Origin: RI-153 sp963721725
GTDB lineage: Bacteria > Chloroflexota > Anaerolineae > Caldilineales > Caldilineaceae
Direction of reading: 5' to 3'
Assembly (NCBI GenBank): GCA_963721725.1
Contig: CAVRLX010000012.1
Coordinates: 1 to 61,337 of the forward strand
Length of the DNA stretch: 61,337 bases
The translations under genes and the position numbers were made by a program. Shown one piece after another: positions 9,199-17,546 of the stretch (position 1 is the first letter of the stretch; the number at the start of each line of letters is the position of its first letter). The notes beneath the pieces were generated by a model that did not search any database, was not told where the DNA came from, and was given only the letters and a program-made list of their open reading frames with translations.

Positions 9199-9387
9199 CT
9201 ATTCCTTAAGTCCAGCCTGCTTCAAAATCCGACTCAGTGTACCTGTGGGCACATCAACACTTGGCTTCCCTGCAACCGTCACCGTACCTGGTTTGGTGGG
9301 ATGAGGAAACTGTTGATGGCTTCCTTTCTGTCGTACTTGAACCCAACCGTCCTCTTTCAACAGTTGTAAAACCTCTCAAACTTTCAT
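9199..9387 (-). pseudogene. hicA: HicA-type mRNA interferase with a stop at codon 4
   Basis: Translating from ATG at 9387 gives MKV-stop-EVLQLLKEDGWVQV, then RQKGSHQQFPHP (catalytic His in GSH), VTVAGKPSVDVP and TGTLSRILKQAG, stop at 9199: a complete HicA fold of 62 codons. Codon 4 is TGA where the family usually has Arg (CGA), a single-base change. Either the toxin is inactivated, the base is a sequencing error, or translation starts downstream. Order hicA-hicB is typical. Confidence 0.72.
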
Positions 9388-9391
9388 AAGT

Positions 9392-10501
9392 TTACCCCAA
9401 TGCCGCCACCGGATCGGTATAGGGAAGCCCGAACTCTTCGGCCACGGCTTTGTAGGTGAGTTGCCCGCCGCGTGTGTTGAGACCACTTTGCAGTGGCTTG
9501 CTCTCGCGGATGGCCTCAATGCCCCGGTCGGCCAAGTGCAGCGCATAGGGCAACGTCTGATTGGTGAGGGCAAAGGTGCTGGTGCGCGGCACCGCACCGG
9601 GCATGTTTGCCACACAGTAATGGACCACGCTATCAACCACAAACGTAGGATTGGTGTGGGTGGTGGGGCGGCTGGTTTCCACACAGCCCCCTTGATCCAC
9701 CGACACGTCCACAATAACCGACCCACTTTGCATCTCGCTCAACATCTCCCGCGTCACCAGCCAGGGTGCGCGCCCACCGGGGATCAACACCGCGCCAATG
9801 ACAAGATCCGCCGCAAAGACGGCTTCTTCAATATCGGCCTCGTTACTCGTACGTGTCTGCAACTGCCCGCGGAAAATGTCGTCCAAATATTGCAGCCGAT
9901 TGTGGCCCAGATCCAACACCGTCACCTGTGCGCCCAGGCCCAACGCCACTTTGGCGGCATTCGTGCCCACAATGCCGCCGCCCAAAATCGCCACCCGGCC
10001 CGGTGCCACCCCCGGCACGCCGCCCAACAGCACACCGCGCCCGCCGTTGTTGCGCTGGAGATAGGCCGCGCCCACCTGTGTAGCCATGCGCCCCGCCACC
10101 TCGCTCATGGGCGTCAGCAGCGGCAGCCGACCGTCGGCGGTCTGCACGGTTTCATAGGCCACTGCTGTGGTTCCCGCCGCCAGCAGCCGTTCGGTAAGTG
10201 TTCGATCCGCCGCCAGGTGCAAATAGGTGAAGAGCAACAAATCCTCGCGCAGAAAGGCATATTCGGCGGCTACCGGCTCTTTGACCTTCACCACCATCTG
10301 GGCGGACCAGGCATCCGCTGCCGTCGGCACAATCTCTGCCCCCGACGCTACATATTCGCCGTCGGTGATGCTGCTGCCCTCTCCAGCGCCTTGTTGCACC
10401 AGCACCCGATGGCCGCGCCGGGTCAGATTACGTACTGCGCCGGCGGTCAACCCGACGCGGCTTTCACTATCTTTCACTTCTTTTGGAAGGCCAATGATCA
10501 T
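9392..10501 (-). CDS. ald: Alanine dehydrogenase
   Basis: NAD-dependent reversible deamination of L-alanine to pyruvate and ammonia. 369 residues, normal family length. N-terminal signature GLPKEVKDSESRVGLT, active-site lysine region KVKEP, Rossmann motif LGGGIVGTNAAKVALGLGA, and DQGGCVETSRPTTH near the C-terminal half. ATG at 10501 follows AAGGAG. Intact, single gene, stop a few bases from hicA. Confidence 0.95.
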   Translation of the reverse strand: MIIGLPKEVKDSESRVGLTAGAVRNLTRRGHRVLVQQGAGEGSSITDGEYVASGAEIVPTAADAWSAQMVVKVKEPVAAEYAFLREDLLLFTYLHLAADRTLTERLLAAGTTAVAYETVQTADGRLPLLTPMSEVAGRMATQVGAAYLQRNNGGRGVLLGGVPGVAPGRVAILGGGIVGTNAAKVALGLGAQVTVLDLGHNRLQYLDDIFRGQLQTRTSNEADIEEAVFAADLVIGAVLIPGGRAPWLVTREMLSEMQSGSVIVDVSVDQGGCVETSRPTTHTNPTFVVDSVVHYCVANMPGAVPRTSTFALTNQTLPYALHLADRGIEAIRESKPLQSGLNTRGGQLTYKAVAEEFGLPYTDPVAALG

Positions 10502-10697
10502 CTCTGTGCTCCTTTGAACAATACGGGACGCAGCGACCCCGCCCCTGTGGATGAAAGAACGTGGGGTACATGCAACATCCCACAACGCGGTTTACGTTTT
10601 TAACAGTGTATCAACAAGGCTTTCGTTCTCGCAACAGGAATTTTTGTGCCGGGCAGAGCCAACTTGCAAGAAAACTTTTTGCGATTCTTTGGGATGC

Positions 10698-10726
10698 TTG
10701 TCATGCAAGAAAGTGTAGGCTATACT
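10698..10726 (+). promoter_or_regulatory. Sigma-A-type promoter of the DUF898 gene
   Basis: TTGTCA, 17 bases, TATACT, about 75 bases before the ATG at 10801. The rest of the 10502-10800 gap shows no gene. Confidence 0.6.
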
Positions 10727-10800
10727 GCACTTGATGATCAACCAAACGGTAAGTTTCTTACCACCCAACTGCTCAGGCAGTTTTTGAAAGGGCTATCCCT

Positions 10801-11970
10801 ATGCACAATCTGGAATTTCGTGGCCGCTGGCTCGACATTTTCGGCAATGTGCTGCTCATCGCAGTCCTGACGATAATTACACTCGGCATCTATGCGCCGT
10901 GGGGCTATGCGCGCTTCAAGCGCGTGATTGCCAGTCACACCTATTATCAGGACAAGCCTTTGCAGTTTGACGGCTCAGGCATACAGGCGTTGGTAGAATT
11001 TTTAATCATTGCACTCTATAGCCTGATTACGCTGGGGCTGTATGCAATTTTGGGGTTTGCCAGCACACGGCTGTTGCGCTGGGAATATGCCCACACGATT
11101 CTACCCACCGGCCAACGGCTGGACTATCGCGGTGATGCCATTGATCTCTTCTTTGAAAATTTCTTGATGATCTTTTTCTCGATTTTAACACTGGGTATCT
11201 TTGCCTTTTGGGGATACGTCAATGTGCGTCGCTATATTTTGTCGCACACCTATCTGGAAGGGAAACCCTTCGCGTTTGAGGGCACTGGCGGTCAATTCTT
11301 TGTGATCTGGCTGGTGAACACGCTTCTCACTATCATCACCCTGGGATTTTATCAACTGCTGGGGTTTGCGTTGGTCCGCCAGTTGCAGTGGGAAGCGCGC
11401 AGCACCCTGGTTCCCTCCCCAGAGCGAGCCACCCGCCCCATGCCGGTCCATTCGCCCACGGTGAACGCGCTTACCGGCGGACCCATGGTGGAACGATCAC
11501 GCACTCTGTCGCAACCACGCGATCTCTTCCCCACGCCTCCTCCCCAACGGTACGAAGAAGAAAGCGATTATACCACCCGCCCGGATGTCTATGGTGCTGG
11601 CGAGGAGCGCGGCTATAGCCCACAGGGGGGCTACGCGGAGCAGCCCGACACTCCTTATGACCCCCGTTACGATACACAATATCGCGATCAGTACGGCCAG
11701 CCCTACAATCCACCCTATGAAGGGCAGACGGATGACCGCTATCGTGACCAATATGGCAATCGCTATCGACCCCAGGACGAACAATACAGCGAACCAGAAC
11801 AAGATCGCTATACTCCAACTGATCGCTATCCGACCAATCAGACGCAACCCGATCCCTATCGGCGCTACAACCCGGACGAATACAACGAATCCGAGCAGTA
11901 TCCCACCGACTATCGCCGTCCGCGTGGCGATGCTGATGACCGAGACGAAAAAGGGTATCGACCGCGCTGA
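10801..11970 (+). CDS. DUF898 (YjgN-type) membrane protein with disordered C-terminal tail
   Basis: About 200 residues of three repeated DUF898 units, each with a membrane segment followed by a short His/Tyr stretch (ITLGIYAPWGYARFK, ITLGLYAILGF, LTLGIFAFWGYVNVRR, ITLGFYQLLGF). The remaining 190 residues are low-complexity, rich in Tyr, Arg, Asp, Pro and Gln (motifs such as YRDQYG, DRYRDQ), probably cytoplasmic and disordered. Function unknown. The last codons and stop are part of a perfect hairpin. Confidence 0.8.
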   Translation: MHNLEFRGRWLDIFGNVLLIAVLTIITLGIYAPWGYARFKRVIASHTYYQDKPLQFDGSGIQALVEFLIIALYSLITLGLYAILGFASTRLLRWEYAHTILPTGQRLDYRGDAIDLFFENFLMIFFSILTLGIFAFWGYVNVRRYILSHTYLEGKPFAFEGTGGQFFVIWLVNTLLTIITLGFYQLLGFALVRQLQWEARSTLVPSPERATRPMPVHSPTVNALTGGPMVERSRTLSQPRDLFPTPPPQRYEEESDYTTRPDVYGAGEERGYSPQGGYAEQPDTPYDPRYDTQYRDQYGQPYNPPYEGQTDDRYRDQYGNRYRPQDEQYSEPEQDRYTPTDRYPTNQTQPDPYRRYNPDEYNESEQYPTDYRRPRGDADDRDEKGYRPR

Positions 11971-11988
11971 GCGCGGTCGATACCCTTT
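11950..11988. terminator. Hairpin whose loop is the stop codon of the DUF898 gene
   Basis: Perfect 18-base arms (AAAGGGTATCGACCGCGC at 11950-11967 and its complement at 11971-11988) enclose TGA, the stop codon. An A-run precedes it and TTT ends it, so it could terminate in either direction between this gene and convergent selD. Confidence 0.6.
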
Positions 11989-12015
11989 GAATAACCAATC
12001 ACTTTAGACGAACAG

Positions 12016-13132
12016 TTACGGCACAACCACTATTCCGTTGCCCTCAACTACCTCCCCAATCCGCCAATAGTCCTGATCGGCCTCCTGGCAGACCGTCTGG
12101 AAACGCTCCTCTGTCGCCTGAGGGACAGCCAGCAGCAGCCCGCCACTGGTTTCGGCTTCCCACAGCAGCGTGCGTAGCGTGGCGGAAACGTCGCTCCCCA
12201 TTTGTACATACTCCCCATAATGGGCTGGGTTTCGTGTGCTGCCGCGGGTCAGATAGCCCGCCTCCGACATAGCTTTCGGCCCCCGGCAAGAGCGGAGCCA
12301 TTTCGGCGTAAATGCGAAAGCCCACACCCTGATCGCGGCCACTGGCAATCGCCATTTCGCTGGCATGGCCCAACAGCCCAAACCCCGTAATATCCGTGGC
12401 ACAGCGCACATGGGCAGCCCTGGCGGCCTGGGCCGCGTTGCTATTCAAACGCGTCATGGAGCGGATCGCCCCTGCCAAATGCACAGGGTCGAGATCCGGC
12501 TTCCCGCTGGCACGGCGCGCCAAGCGATGCACCCGGCTCTCGCCGCTGCCCGTCAATTTGGCGGCAGTGGTGATTACGCCTGTACCCAGGGGTTTGGTAA
12601 TGTATAGCTGATCGCCCGCCCGCGCACCGCCCTTACGCATAATCTGGTCCGGGTGAATGATGCCGGTGACACTCAAGCCGTAAAATGGCTCCGGGTTGGT
12701 CACCGTATGGCCGCCAGCAATGGCCGCCCCGGCCTCGCGCACCTTGGCGGCCCCGCCGGCGAAGATCTGCGCCACAATCTCCATGGGAAGTTCCTCTGGG
12801 AAGCCAGCAATGTTCAAGCAGACCACGACATCGCCCCCCATGGCATAGACATCGCTCATGGCGTTTGTGGCCGCAATCGCCCCATAGAGCCAGGGATCGT
12901 CTACAATGGGCGTGAAGAAATCCGTGGTCTTGATCAGCGCGCGCTCAGCATCCAACCGAAAGACGGCGGCATCGTCTGGATCGCCTAATCCCACCAGCAC
13001 ATCAGGATATTCAGCTGCCGGGAAAATCCCAGCGAGTTGTCGCACGACCTGCGACAGCGCCCCTGGCGCGAGCTTGGACGCTCAACCAGCGCACGCCACC
13101 AGAGAGGTCAACGGACGAATTTCAGTTGCCAT
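12016..13132 (-). CDS. selD: Selenide, water dikinase (SelD) with predicted selenocysteine 17
   Basis: Makes selenophosphate from selenide and ATP. From ATG at 13132, codon 17 is TGA (13084-13082), in LVACAG-TGA-ASKLAPGAL: exactly the catalytic Cys/Sec position of SelD (Cys17 in E. coli), with the essential Lys at 20. Further motifs: DDAAVF, TTDFFTP, NAMSDVYAMGG, AGGHTV, ITGFGLLGH. A frame break near 12290 lies at a run of five C on the plus strand (SelD motif LPGA-x-M...GSTRNP resumes in the next frame), likely a homopolymer error. Read without selenocysteine, the gene would be wrongly started at residue 30. Confidence 0.88.
13057..13069 (-). promoter_or_regulatory. SECIS-like hairpin downstream of the selD UGA
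   Basis: GCGCC-AGG-GGCGC forms a tight stem-loop whose loop begins about 20 bases after the T of the UGA codon, the range where bacterial SECIS elements present their loop to SelB. Bacterial SECIS sequence is poorly conserved, so this rests on position and on the AGG loop only. Confidence 0.4.
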
Positions 13133-13207
13133 GAGTTAGGATCCTGCTTTGTTGAGTCAATGAGCCTCATTTTATCACAACCCTGCTGCGCTTGATATTT
13201 TGTGCAA

Positions 13208-13232
13208 AGAAAAACCCCGATTTGACCGGGGT
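13208..13232 (-). terminator. Rho-independent terminator (minus strand)
   Basis: ACCCCG-ATTTGAC-CGGGGT hairpin followed on the minus strand by a T-run. It would end a leftward transcript coming from the small ORF at 13340-13555, insulating selD. Confidence 0.65.
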
Positions 13233-13261
13233 CTCTTGAGCTATGCAATTTTCGGTTGTAC

Positions 13262-13353
13262 CTATACAGGTGCGACGCACTCGCCACCCAAGCGTTTCAC
13301 AACCGATTGTGAACTCTTGGGTGGCGAGTGCGTCGCACCTTAGACCTGTATAG
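13262..13353. repeat. Dispersed palindrome, family A, copy 1 (complete)
   Basis: Ends CTATACAGGT and ACCTGTATAG; inner arms GCGACGCACTCGCCACCC and complement; centre TTCACAA...TTGTGAA. Near-relatives at 24480, 26542 and 41383, half copy at 49970. Confidence 0.85.
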
Positions 13354-13555
13354 ATACTTTCGATTTTTCCAAAACCGGAGACGTTTTTGCGCCTTCCGAT
13401 CGCCTGTGTGTATGGTAATTGCTCACCTGATAGACAATCGCCCAACAATCACAGTTTGACCCACAGGTCGTCATCCGCTTTGGTTGATTGCCTTGAGTCA
13501 ACCCCATTGGGCACTCTTGCTGCTGTTCGAGTTCAAAATAATTGTGCATTTTCAT
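13340..13555 (-). CDS. Small cysteine-containing hypothetical protein
   Basis: About 71 residues, starting MKMHNYFELEQQQECPMG with GAGGTG eight bases upstream; contains CGSNCDCW. No family recognised. The last codons lie inside the family A palindrome, so the C-terminus may have been recently altered. The good ribosome-binding site and a downstream terminator support expression, but conservation is unknown. Confidence 0.4.
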   Translation of the reverse strand: MKMHNYFELEQQQECPMGLTQGNQPKRMTTCGSNCDCWAIVYQVSNYHTHRRSEGAKTSPVLEKSKVSIQV

Positions 13556-13781
13556 CAATTCACCTCACCTCTAGTATGCAGAGAAAGCATGTGGCTCTGA
13601 AAGATACAAACTATCAGAGCCATCCTCTACTAAGTTTGTACAACATGCACAATGTGCCCTGCCGCCCCCCGTGATAAAGTATCACTCAATAGGTTGGGAA
13701 TGCGGAATCTCGTGGGGTAGGTTTCGCAGTGGGAATTCCCCCCTATTCCTCTTTCTTCTCTCCTTGTACCATCCTCCGAGA

Positions 13782-13819
13782 GCCCGTTGCCGACTTGTCG
13801 GCAGCGGGCAACTCCTTTT
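13782..13819 (+). terminator. Terminator-like hairpin, plus strand
   Basis: GCCCGTTGCCGA-CTTG-TCGGCAGCGGGC (one G-U pair) followed within a few bases by CTTTTT. No upstream plus-strand gene explains it, so it might end a noncoding RNA. Confidence 0.5.
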
Positions 13820-13865
13820 TAGGATCTATTCAAAACGCTAGGGTCAATGACATAGTTCCATCACT

Positions 13866-13895
13866 AAAAAATCCCGCCATCTTAAGATGGCGGGA
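13866..13895 (-). terminator. Terminator of the hsp20 gene
   Basis: ATCCCGCCATCTTAAGATGG-type perfect palindrome (ATCCCGCCATCTT and complement) followed on the minus strand by TTTTT, 35 bases after the hsp20 stop. Confidence 0.85.
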
Positions 13896-13928
13896 TGAAT
13901 TCGTCTATTTTTTGTGCAAGTTGCCGAA

Positions 13929-14402
13929 CTAGGCGTTGACAACGTCTCCATTATGACTACGAACGGAAATCTTACGCGGTTTGGTCTCTTCAGCTTTGGG
14001 CAATGTAAGCACAAGCACCCCATTTTCATACTGGGCATCAATATCATCCGCTTTCACACCCACAGGCAGATTCACACTACGGGTAAAGTGACCAAAACGG
14101 CGTTCGCGCAGGTGGAAACGATCACTTGCGTTTGTCGTCTCCTCACGGATTTCGCCCTGGACGGTAAGTGTGTTCTCGGCAAAGCTAATATCCAGATCCT
14201 CAGGATTTAGCCCAGGCACAGAAGCTTTTACCACAAAGGCATTCTCATTCTCAACAATATCCAACGCCAATCGCATGGCGCTGGCATGATCACCATTCTC
14301 CATTGTCCCCGATGCTTTGAGCCATTCGTTCATCACCTGATCCATTTGATTACGCATGGCAACCATATCACGGAATGGATCCCATCGTACAATCCTGCTC
14401 AT
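13929..14402 (-). CDS. hsp20: Hsp20/alpha-crystallin small heat-shock protein
   Basis: ATP-independent chaperone that holds unfolding proteins. 157 residues: N-terminal MSRIVRWDPFRDMVAMRNQM typical of bacterial class A Hsp20, alpha-crystallin domain (residues about 45-140) with SVPGLNPEDLDISF and the C-terminal NGVLVLTLPKAEE; the short tail has RKISV, an I-x-V-type assembly motif. ATG at 14402 follows GGAGGT. Own promoter and terminator, so monocistronic. Confidence 0.95.
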   Translation of the reverse strand: MSRIVRWDPFRDMVAMRNQMDQVMNEWLKASGTMENGDHASAMRLALDIVENENAFVVKASVPGLNPEDLDISFAENTLTVQGEIREETTNASDRFHLRERRFGHFTRSVNLPVGVKADDIDAQYENGVLVLTLPKAEETKPRKISVRSHNGDVVNA

Positions 14403-14504
14403 AATCGTTACCTCCTTCAAATGTTCTCAGATTACACAAATTATGGTCCTGTTGTTCACGGTTAGCTCACGATCTTGCTGTTATTTACCGTGTACATTTT
14501 CAGA

Positions 14505-14533
14505 ATAGCAGGGGTATGTTAGATAGGTGTCAA
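14505..14533 (-). promoter_or_regulatory. Promoter of hsp20
   Basis: On the minus strand TTGACA (14533-14528), 17 bases, TGCTAT (14510-14505). Leader to the ATG is about 95 bases. No CIRCE inverted repeat is seen. Confidence 0.6.
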
Positions 14534-14585
14534 CCTAAAATTAGTAAAACGTAAGAGGAATGCAAACACGCGCAAACATAACCAT

Positions 14586-15281
14586 TTAGCGATGGATGGT
14601 TAGATCACGATGGCCGTAGATGATCTGGCGGCTGCCAGTAATGCGCGGATTTTCGTCGCCGTTGGGGCTGTTCGGCCAGAGAAGTTTGCCAGCTTTTAGC
14701 GCCCAAGTGTGGCTATCAGTCACAGCCTGACTATATGGAGCGCCGCCAAGCCAGCTTTTCAAAAACAGCGTAAGGCTAGGTTCAGGCAACCAGTTAACGC
14801 CCACCGCCCCGTTGACCACAGTCGCGCCCAAATCCAGCCAAGTGGGGGCAAGCGATGCCCCATAGCAGTTCACTCCATAGATCATGCGCAGATCAAGGCA
14901 GGTGGGATCGTGGGCATAAATTTGGCGGAGCGAGTCAAAGACTGTGTGATCGATGTGGTGGTTTCCACGATGTCCGACCAGCGCACCTACCTGCCCATGA
15001 ACCAGCAAAAGCTGATCAACGCGGTGGGTACGGCTGAGATCAAGTAAGGCTGTCACCAGTTGGTCACCCGTGGCCTGGGCATCCTCTAAAATTACCACAT
15101 GGTCATAGTGACGATAGGCCCCCAGTTGCCAGAGGCGAGCTTTGGCATATTCTTCTGTCACAAAGTCGATGGTGTTCATGGCCCACTGTGGCAGATTCAG
15201 GCCTGCAATATGACCGACATTTTCAAGCAGGACGAGCAAGGCAAGGGGTTTGGGGAGGGGCATTAAAGAAAGTGTGTGCGT
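14586..15281 (-). CDS. Hypothetical protein, possibly clan-CD (caspase/CHAT-like) fold
   Basis: About 230 residues, no signal peptide or confident family. It has VDQLLLVHGQVGALVGHRG, then about 45 residues later LRMIYGVNCYGASLAPTW and LGATVVNGAVGVNWLPEP, then a helix with SWLGGAPYSQA. Spacing of a strand ending in His-Gly, a strand ending in Cys, then an alternate strand (GAxxVxGxxGVxW) resembles CHAT/gingipain-type proteases. This is inference from pattern only. Codes immediately downstream of a small alpha/beta protein with which it may be cotranscribed. Confidence 0.5.
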   Translation of the reverse strand, partial: THTLSLMPLPKPLALLVLLENVGHIAGLNLPQWAMNTIDFVTEEYAKARLWQLGAYRHYDHVVILEDAQATGDQLVTALLDLSRTHRVDQLLLVHGQVGALVGHRGNHHIDHTVFDSLRQIYAHDPTCLDLRMIYGVNCYGASLAPTWLDLGATVVNGAVGVNWLPEPSLTLFLKSWLGGAPYSQAVTDSHTWALKAGKLLWPNSPNGDENPRITGSRQIIYGHRDLTIHR

Positions 15282-15305
15282 CATCAAGGCTTGATCCGGG
15301 CTAGA

Positions 15306-15608
15306 CTAAAACTGAATGCGCCCGCTGGCCTCCACCACACGTACATGAAAGTTCTCTACAAAAGGCTCCATGCCTTCCACCAGGGTTTCCCAGTCTGAAG
15401 AGTGAATCAGCTTAGAGGCATCTCGCTCGTTTTCCATGAGGCCGCCGCCTAAAATTTGCGGGGTATCTTCGCCCCACAGCGTGTACCAAGCATCACTGAT
15501 CTGCAAGCCCAGTTTGGCAAGCCCCGGCACCAATGTTTGCATTACATAGCGCTGGCAATCTTCTTCTCGCCCCTGCACCATATCGTAGCTGAAAAGCAAC
15601 TTAACCAT
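15306..15608 (-). CDS. Small hypothetical protein, likely ferredoxin-like alpha/beta barrel
   Basis: 100 residues, starts MVKLLFSYDMVQGREEDCQRY; layout of strand, long helix, strands (WYTLWGEDTPQILGGG) suggests a dimeric alpha-beta barrel of the NIPSNAP/ABM kind, but no exact family is recognised. ATG at 15608 has AAGGG six bases upstream. It ends 24 bases before the start of the next leftward gene. Confidence 0.55.
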   Translation of the reverse strand: MVKLLFSYDMVQGREEDCQRYVMQTLVPGLAKLGLQISDAWYTLWGEDTPQILGGGLMENERDASKLIHSSDWETLVEGMEPFVENFHVRVVEASGRIQF

Positions 15609-15728
15609 GAACATCCCTTTTTATACGTGAAATTCCATCTGAACCCATCATCCCAGATGATTTTAGTATAGCATAGCCGTGTGACAGAGACCGCAAGTTC
15701 ACTTCCGAAACTCGGCTATCTTTACAAA

Positions 15729-15759
15729 CAAAAACCCCACCAGCGCAACCGGTGGGGTT
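15729..15759 (-). terminator. Terminator of the sugar ABC operon
   Basis: AACCCCACC/GGTGGGGTT hairpin followed on the minus strand by TTTTTG, about 20 bases after the last permease stop. Confidence 0.8.
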
Positions 15760-15780
15760 GATCTTACACAGAAGTCAGGG

Positions 15781-16608
15781 CTACCCCTTGAGCGAGCCTG
15801 CCAAGAGACCCCGCATGAAGAGTTTACCCAGAGCAAGATAGACGATGATCGTGGGGGAGGCCGCAATCAGGGCGGCGGCCATCTGTACATTCCACTCGGT
15901 GGTAAAACTACCTGTGATGTTTTGAACGGCCACGTTGACCGGGGCCAATCGCGGGCTGCTGAGAACCACGAGACCGATCAGGTAATCATTCCAAATGCTA
16001 GTGAATTGCCAGAGGAGAACGACAGCAAACGCAGGCATAGAGATAGGTAACAAAATCCAGCGATAGATGCCGAAAAAGGTGCAGCCGTCCATCTTCGAAG
16101 CATCGATGAGTTCGCCAGGAATTCCGGCATAGTAGCCACGGAAGAGCAACGCCGTAATAGGAATGCCAAAAATACAGTGGACAAGAATCAGGCCGGGTAT
16201 GGTTCCATAAAGCCCGACGGCCTGGAGTGTCTGCACCAGAGGAATCAGGATGCCCTGATAGGGCAGAAACATGCCGACGAGAAAGAGGATAAAGAGCGTG
16301 TCTGCCCCGCGGAAGCGCCACTTGGCAAAGATATAGCCGTTGATGGAGCCGATCATCGACGAGATCAGCGCGGCAGGTATGGTGACGATCAAGCTGTTGC
16401 GAAAGTTGGGCCAAACCAGACTCCATGCCTGTAGTATTCCTTCCGAGTAGAGTCCGCGCGGTAGCTCCCACATCCGGGTGACGCTGACATCGGTATAGGG
16501 CTTCAGGCTGGTAATGATCATCACATAGAAGGGCATCAAGTAGAAGGCGGCAAACGACAGCAGCACCAGATAGATGGCCCCGCGGGTCCATAGACGTTGG
16601 AATGTCAT
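15781..16608 (-). CDS. ABC sugar transporter permease, MalG-like
   Basis: Inner-membrane permease of a carbohydrate uptake (CUT1) system, 275 residues, about six membrane helices. Shows the EAA loop region (IPGELIDASKMDGCTFFGIYRWILLP; contact helix GELIDASKMDG). Third gene of the operon; its ATG overlaps the stop of the MalF-like gene by four bases. No ATPase gene is present, so an MsiK-type shared ATPase elsewhere is likely. Confidence 0.92.
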   Translation of the reverse strand: MTFQRLWTRGAIYLVLLSFAAFYLMPFYVMIITSLKPYTDVSVTRMWELPRGLYSEGILQAWSLVWPNFRNSLIVTIPAALISSMIGSINGYIFAKWRFRGADTLFILFLVGMFLPYQGILIPLVQTLQAVGLYGTIPGLILVHCIFGIPITALLFRGYYAGIPGELIDASKMDGCTFFGIYRWILLPISMPAFAVVLLWQFTSIWNDYLIGLVVLSSPRLAPVNVAVQNITGSFTTEWNVQMAAALIAASPTIIVYLALGKLFMRGLLAGSLKG

Positions 16609-17474
16609 TGTTCTACCTCATCACGCATGCTGCGCAGATAGGGCACGACCAGAAAAGCGGAGAGAAGAATCATAAAGAAGCCAATGGCAGCCCCCAGCGA
16701 TAAGCGATAGGCTCCAAACGAAGTCTGGAACATATTCAGCGCTAGTGTATCCGTAGCAAAACCCGGGCCGCTGCCCCCGATTGCGGCCACCAGATCGAAG
16801 ACCCGGATAGAATTCATGCCGGTGAGCACAATGGCCGTAAAGGTGACCGGCATAAGCAGGGGAATGATCACATGGCGGTAGGTGGCGTAGGTGCCCGCAC
16901 CGTCGATAGCCGCCGCCTCGCGCAGTTCGTTGGGAATGCCGCGCAGGCCAGCCAGATAAAGTGCCATAACATAGCCGGTAAACTGCCAGGCTGCGGCAAT
17001 GGTAATCGCCCACATGCCAGTTTTGGGGTTGGAATACCAGACAGGCTGAAAGTTCTCCAGACCGATAGCGGCAAAAATAAGGTTGATGCCCGTGCTAGGC
17101 TGCATCAACCAGCGCCACGCCACACCTGTGACAATGCCAGAGACGGCAAATGGAAAGATAAAGATCGTGCGAAAAATGGTCTCGCCTTTGATATGCTGAT
17201 CCAACAACGAGGCCAAAAGAAAACCAATTAAGATACATTGGGTCATGAAGCCCACAGCGTAGTAGACCAAGTTGCGCATGTCAGCATGAAAGCGGCGATC
17301 GTTGAACAGACGTATCCAGTTCTTCAAGCCGACAAAAGTGTAGTCTGGCACAACGCTGTTCCAATCTACCGTAGAGATGTAGAAGGTCCAGCCGATGAAG
17401 CCATAGATGAAGATTGCCACTGCAATAATCGAGGGGCTAAGCACCAACATGGCGAGCAACATGTCTCCCCGCAA
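16605..17474 (-). CDS. ABC sugar transporter permease, MalF-like
   Basis: Partner permease, about 289 residues with six helices; EAA loop IPNELREAAAIDGAGTYAT followed by FRHVIIPLL-like RHVIIPLLMP. Start uncertain: TTG at 17474 or ATG at 17462, the latter with GGGGAG close upstream. Located between the binding protein and the MalG-like gene. Confidence 0.92.
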   Translation of the reverse strand: MRGDMLLAMLVLSPSIIAVAIFIYGFIGWTFYISTVDWNSVVPDYTFVGLKNWIRLFNDRRFHADMRNLVYYAVGFMTQCILIGFLLASLLDQHIKGETIFRTIFIFPFAVSGIVTGVAWRWLMQPSTGINLIFAAIGLENFQPVWYSNPKTGMWAITIAAAWQFTGYVMALYLAGLRGIPNELREAAAIDGAGTYATYRHVIIPLLMPVTFTAIVLTGMNSIRVFDLVAAIGGSGPGFATDTLALNMFQTSFGAYRLSLGAAIGFFMILLSAFLVVPYLRSMRDEVEQ

Positions 17475-17546
17475 TTTAATGCCGCGCTTATGGGGTTGAG
17501 TGGTGGGGGGGGCGGCAGAGCCGTCCCCCCCGAAACCGAAAATGTT

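Larger units (their letters stand above)
13133..13928. other. Long intergenic region with repeat, terminators and one small ORF
   Basis: Apart from the small ORF at 13340-13555 no gene is convincing. It holds a minus-strand terminator (13208-13232), a dispersed palindrome (13262-13353), a plus-strand terminator-like hairpin (13782-13819), a GTGATA/TATCAC hairpin at 13669-13683 and the hsp20 terminator. The stretch 13600-13820 ending in a T-run could be a noncoding RNA, but I recognise no family. Confidence 0.4.

Noticed and set aside
9376..9378. In-frame TGA in hicA as a second selenocysteine codon
   Set aside because: The family has Arg there, not Cys; a CGA to TGA change is simpler, and no redox role exists for HicA.
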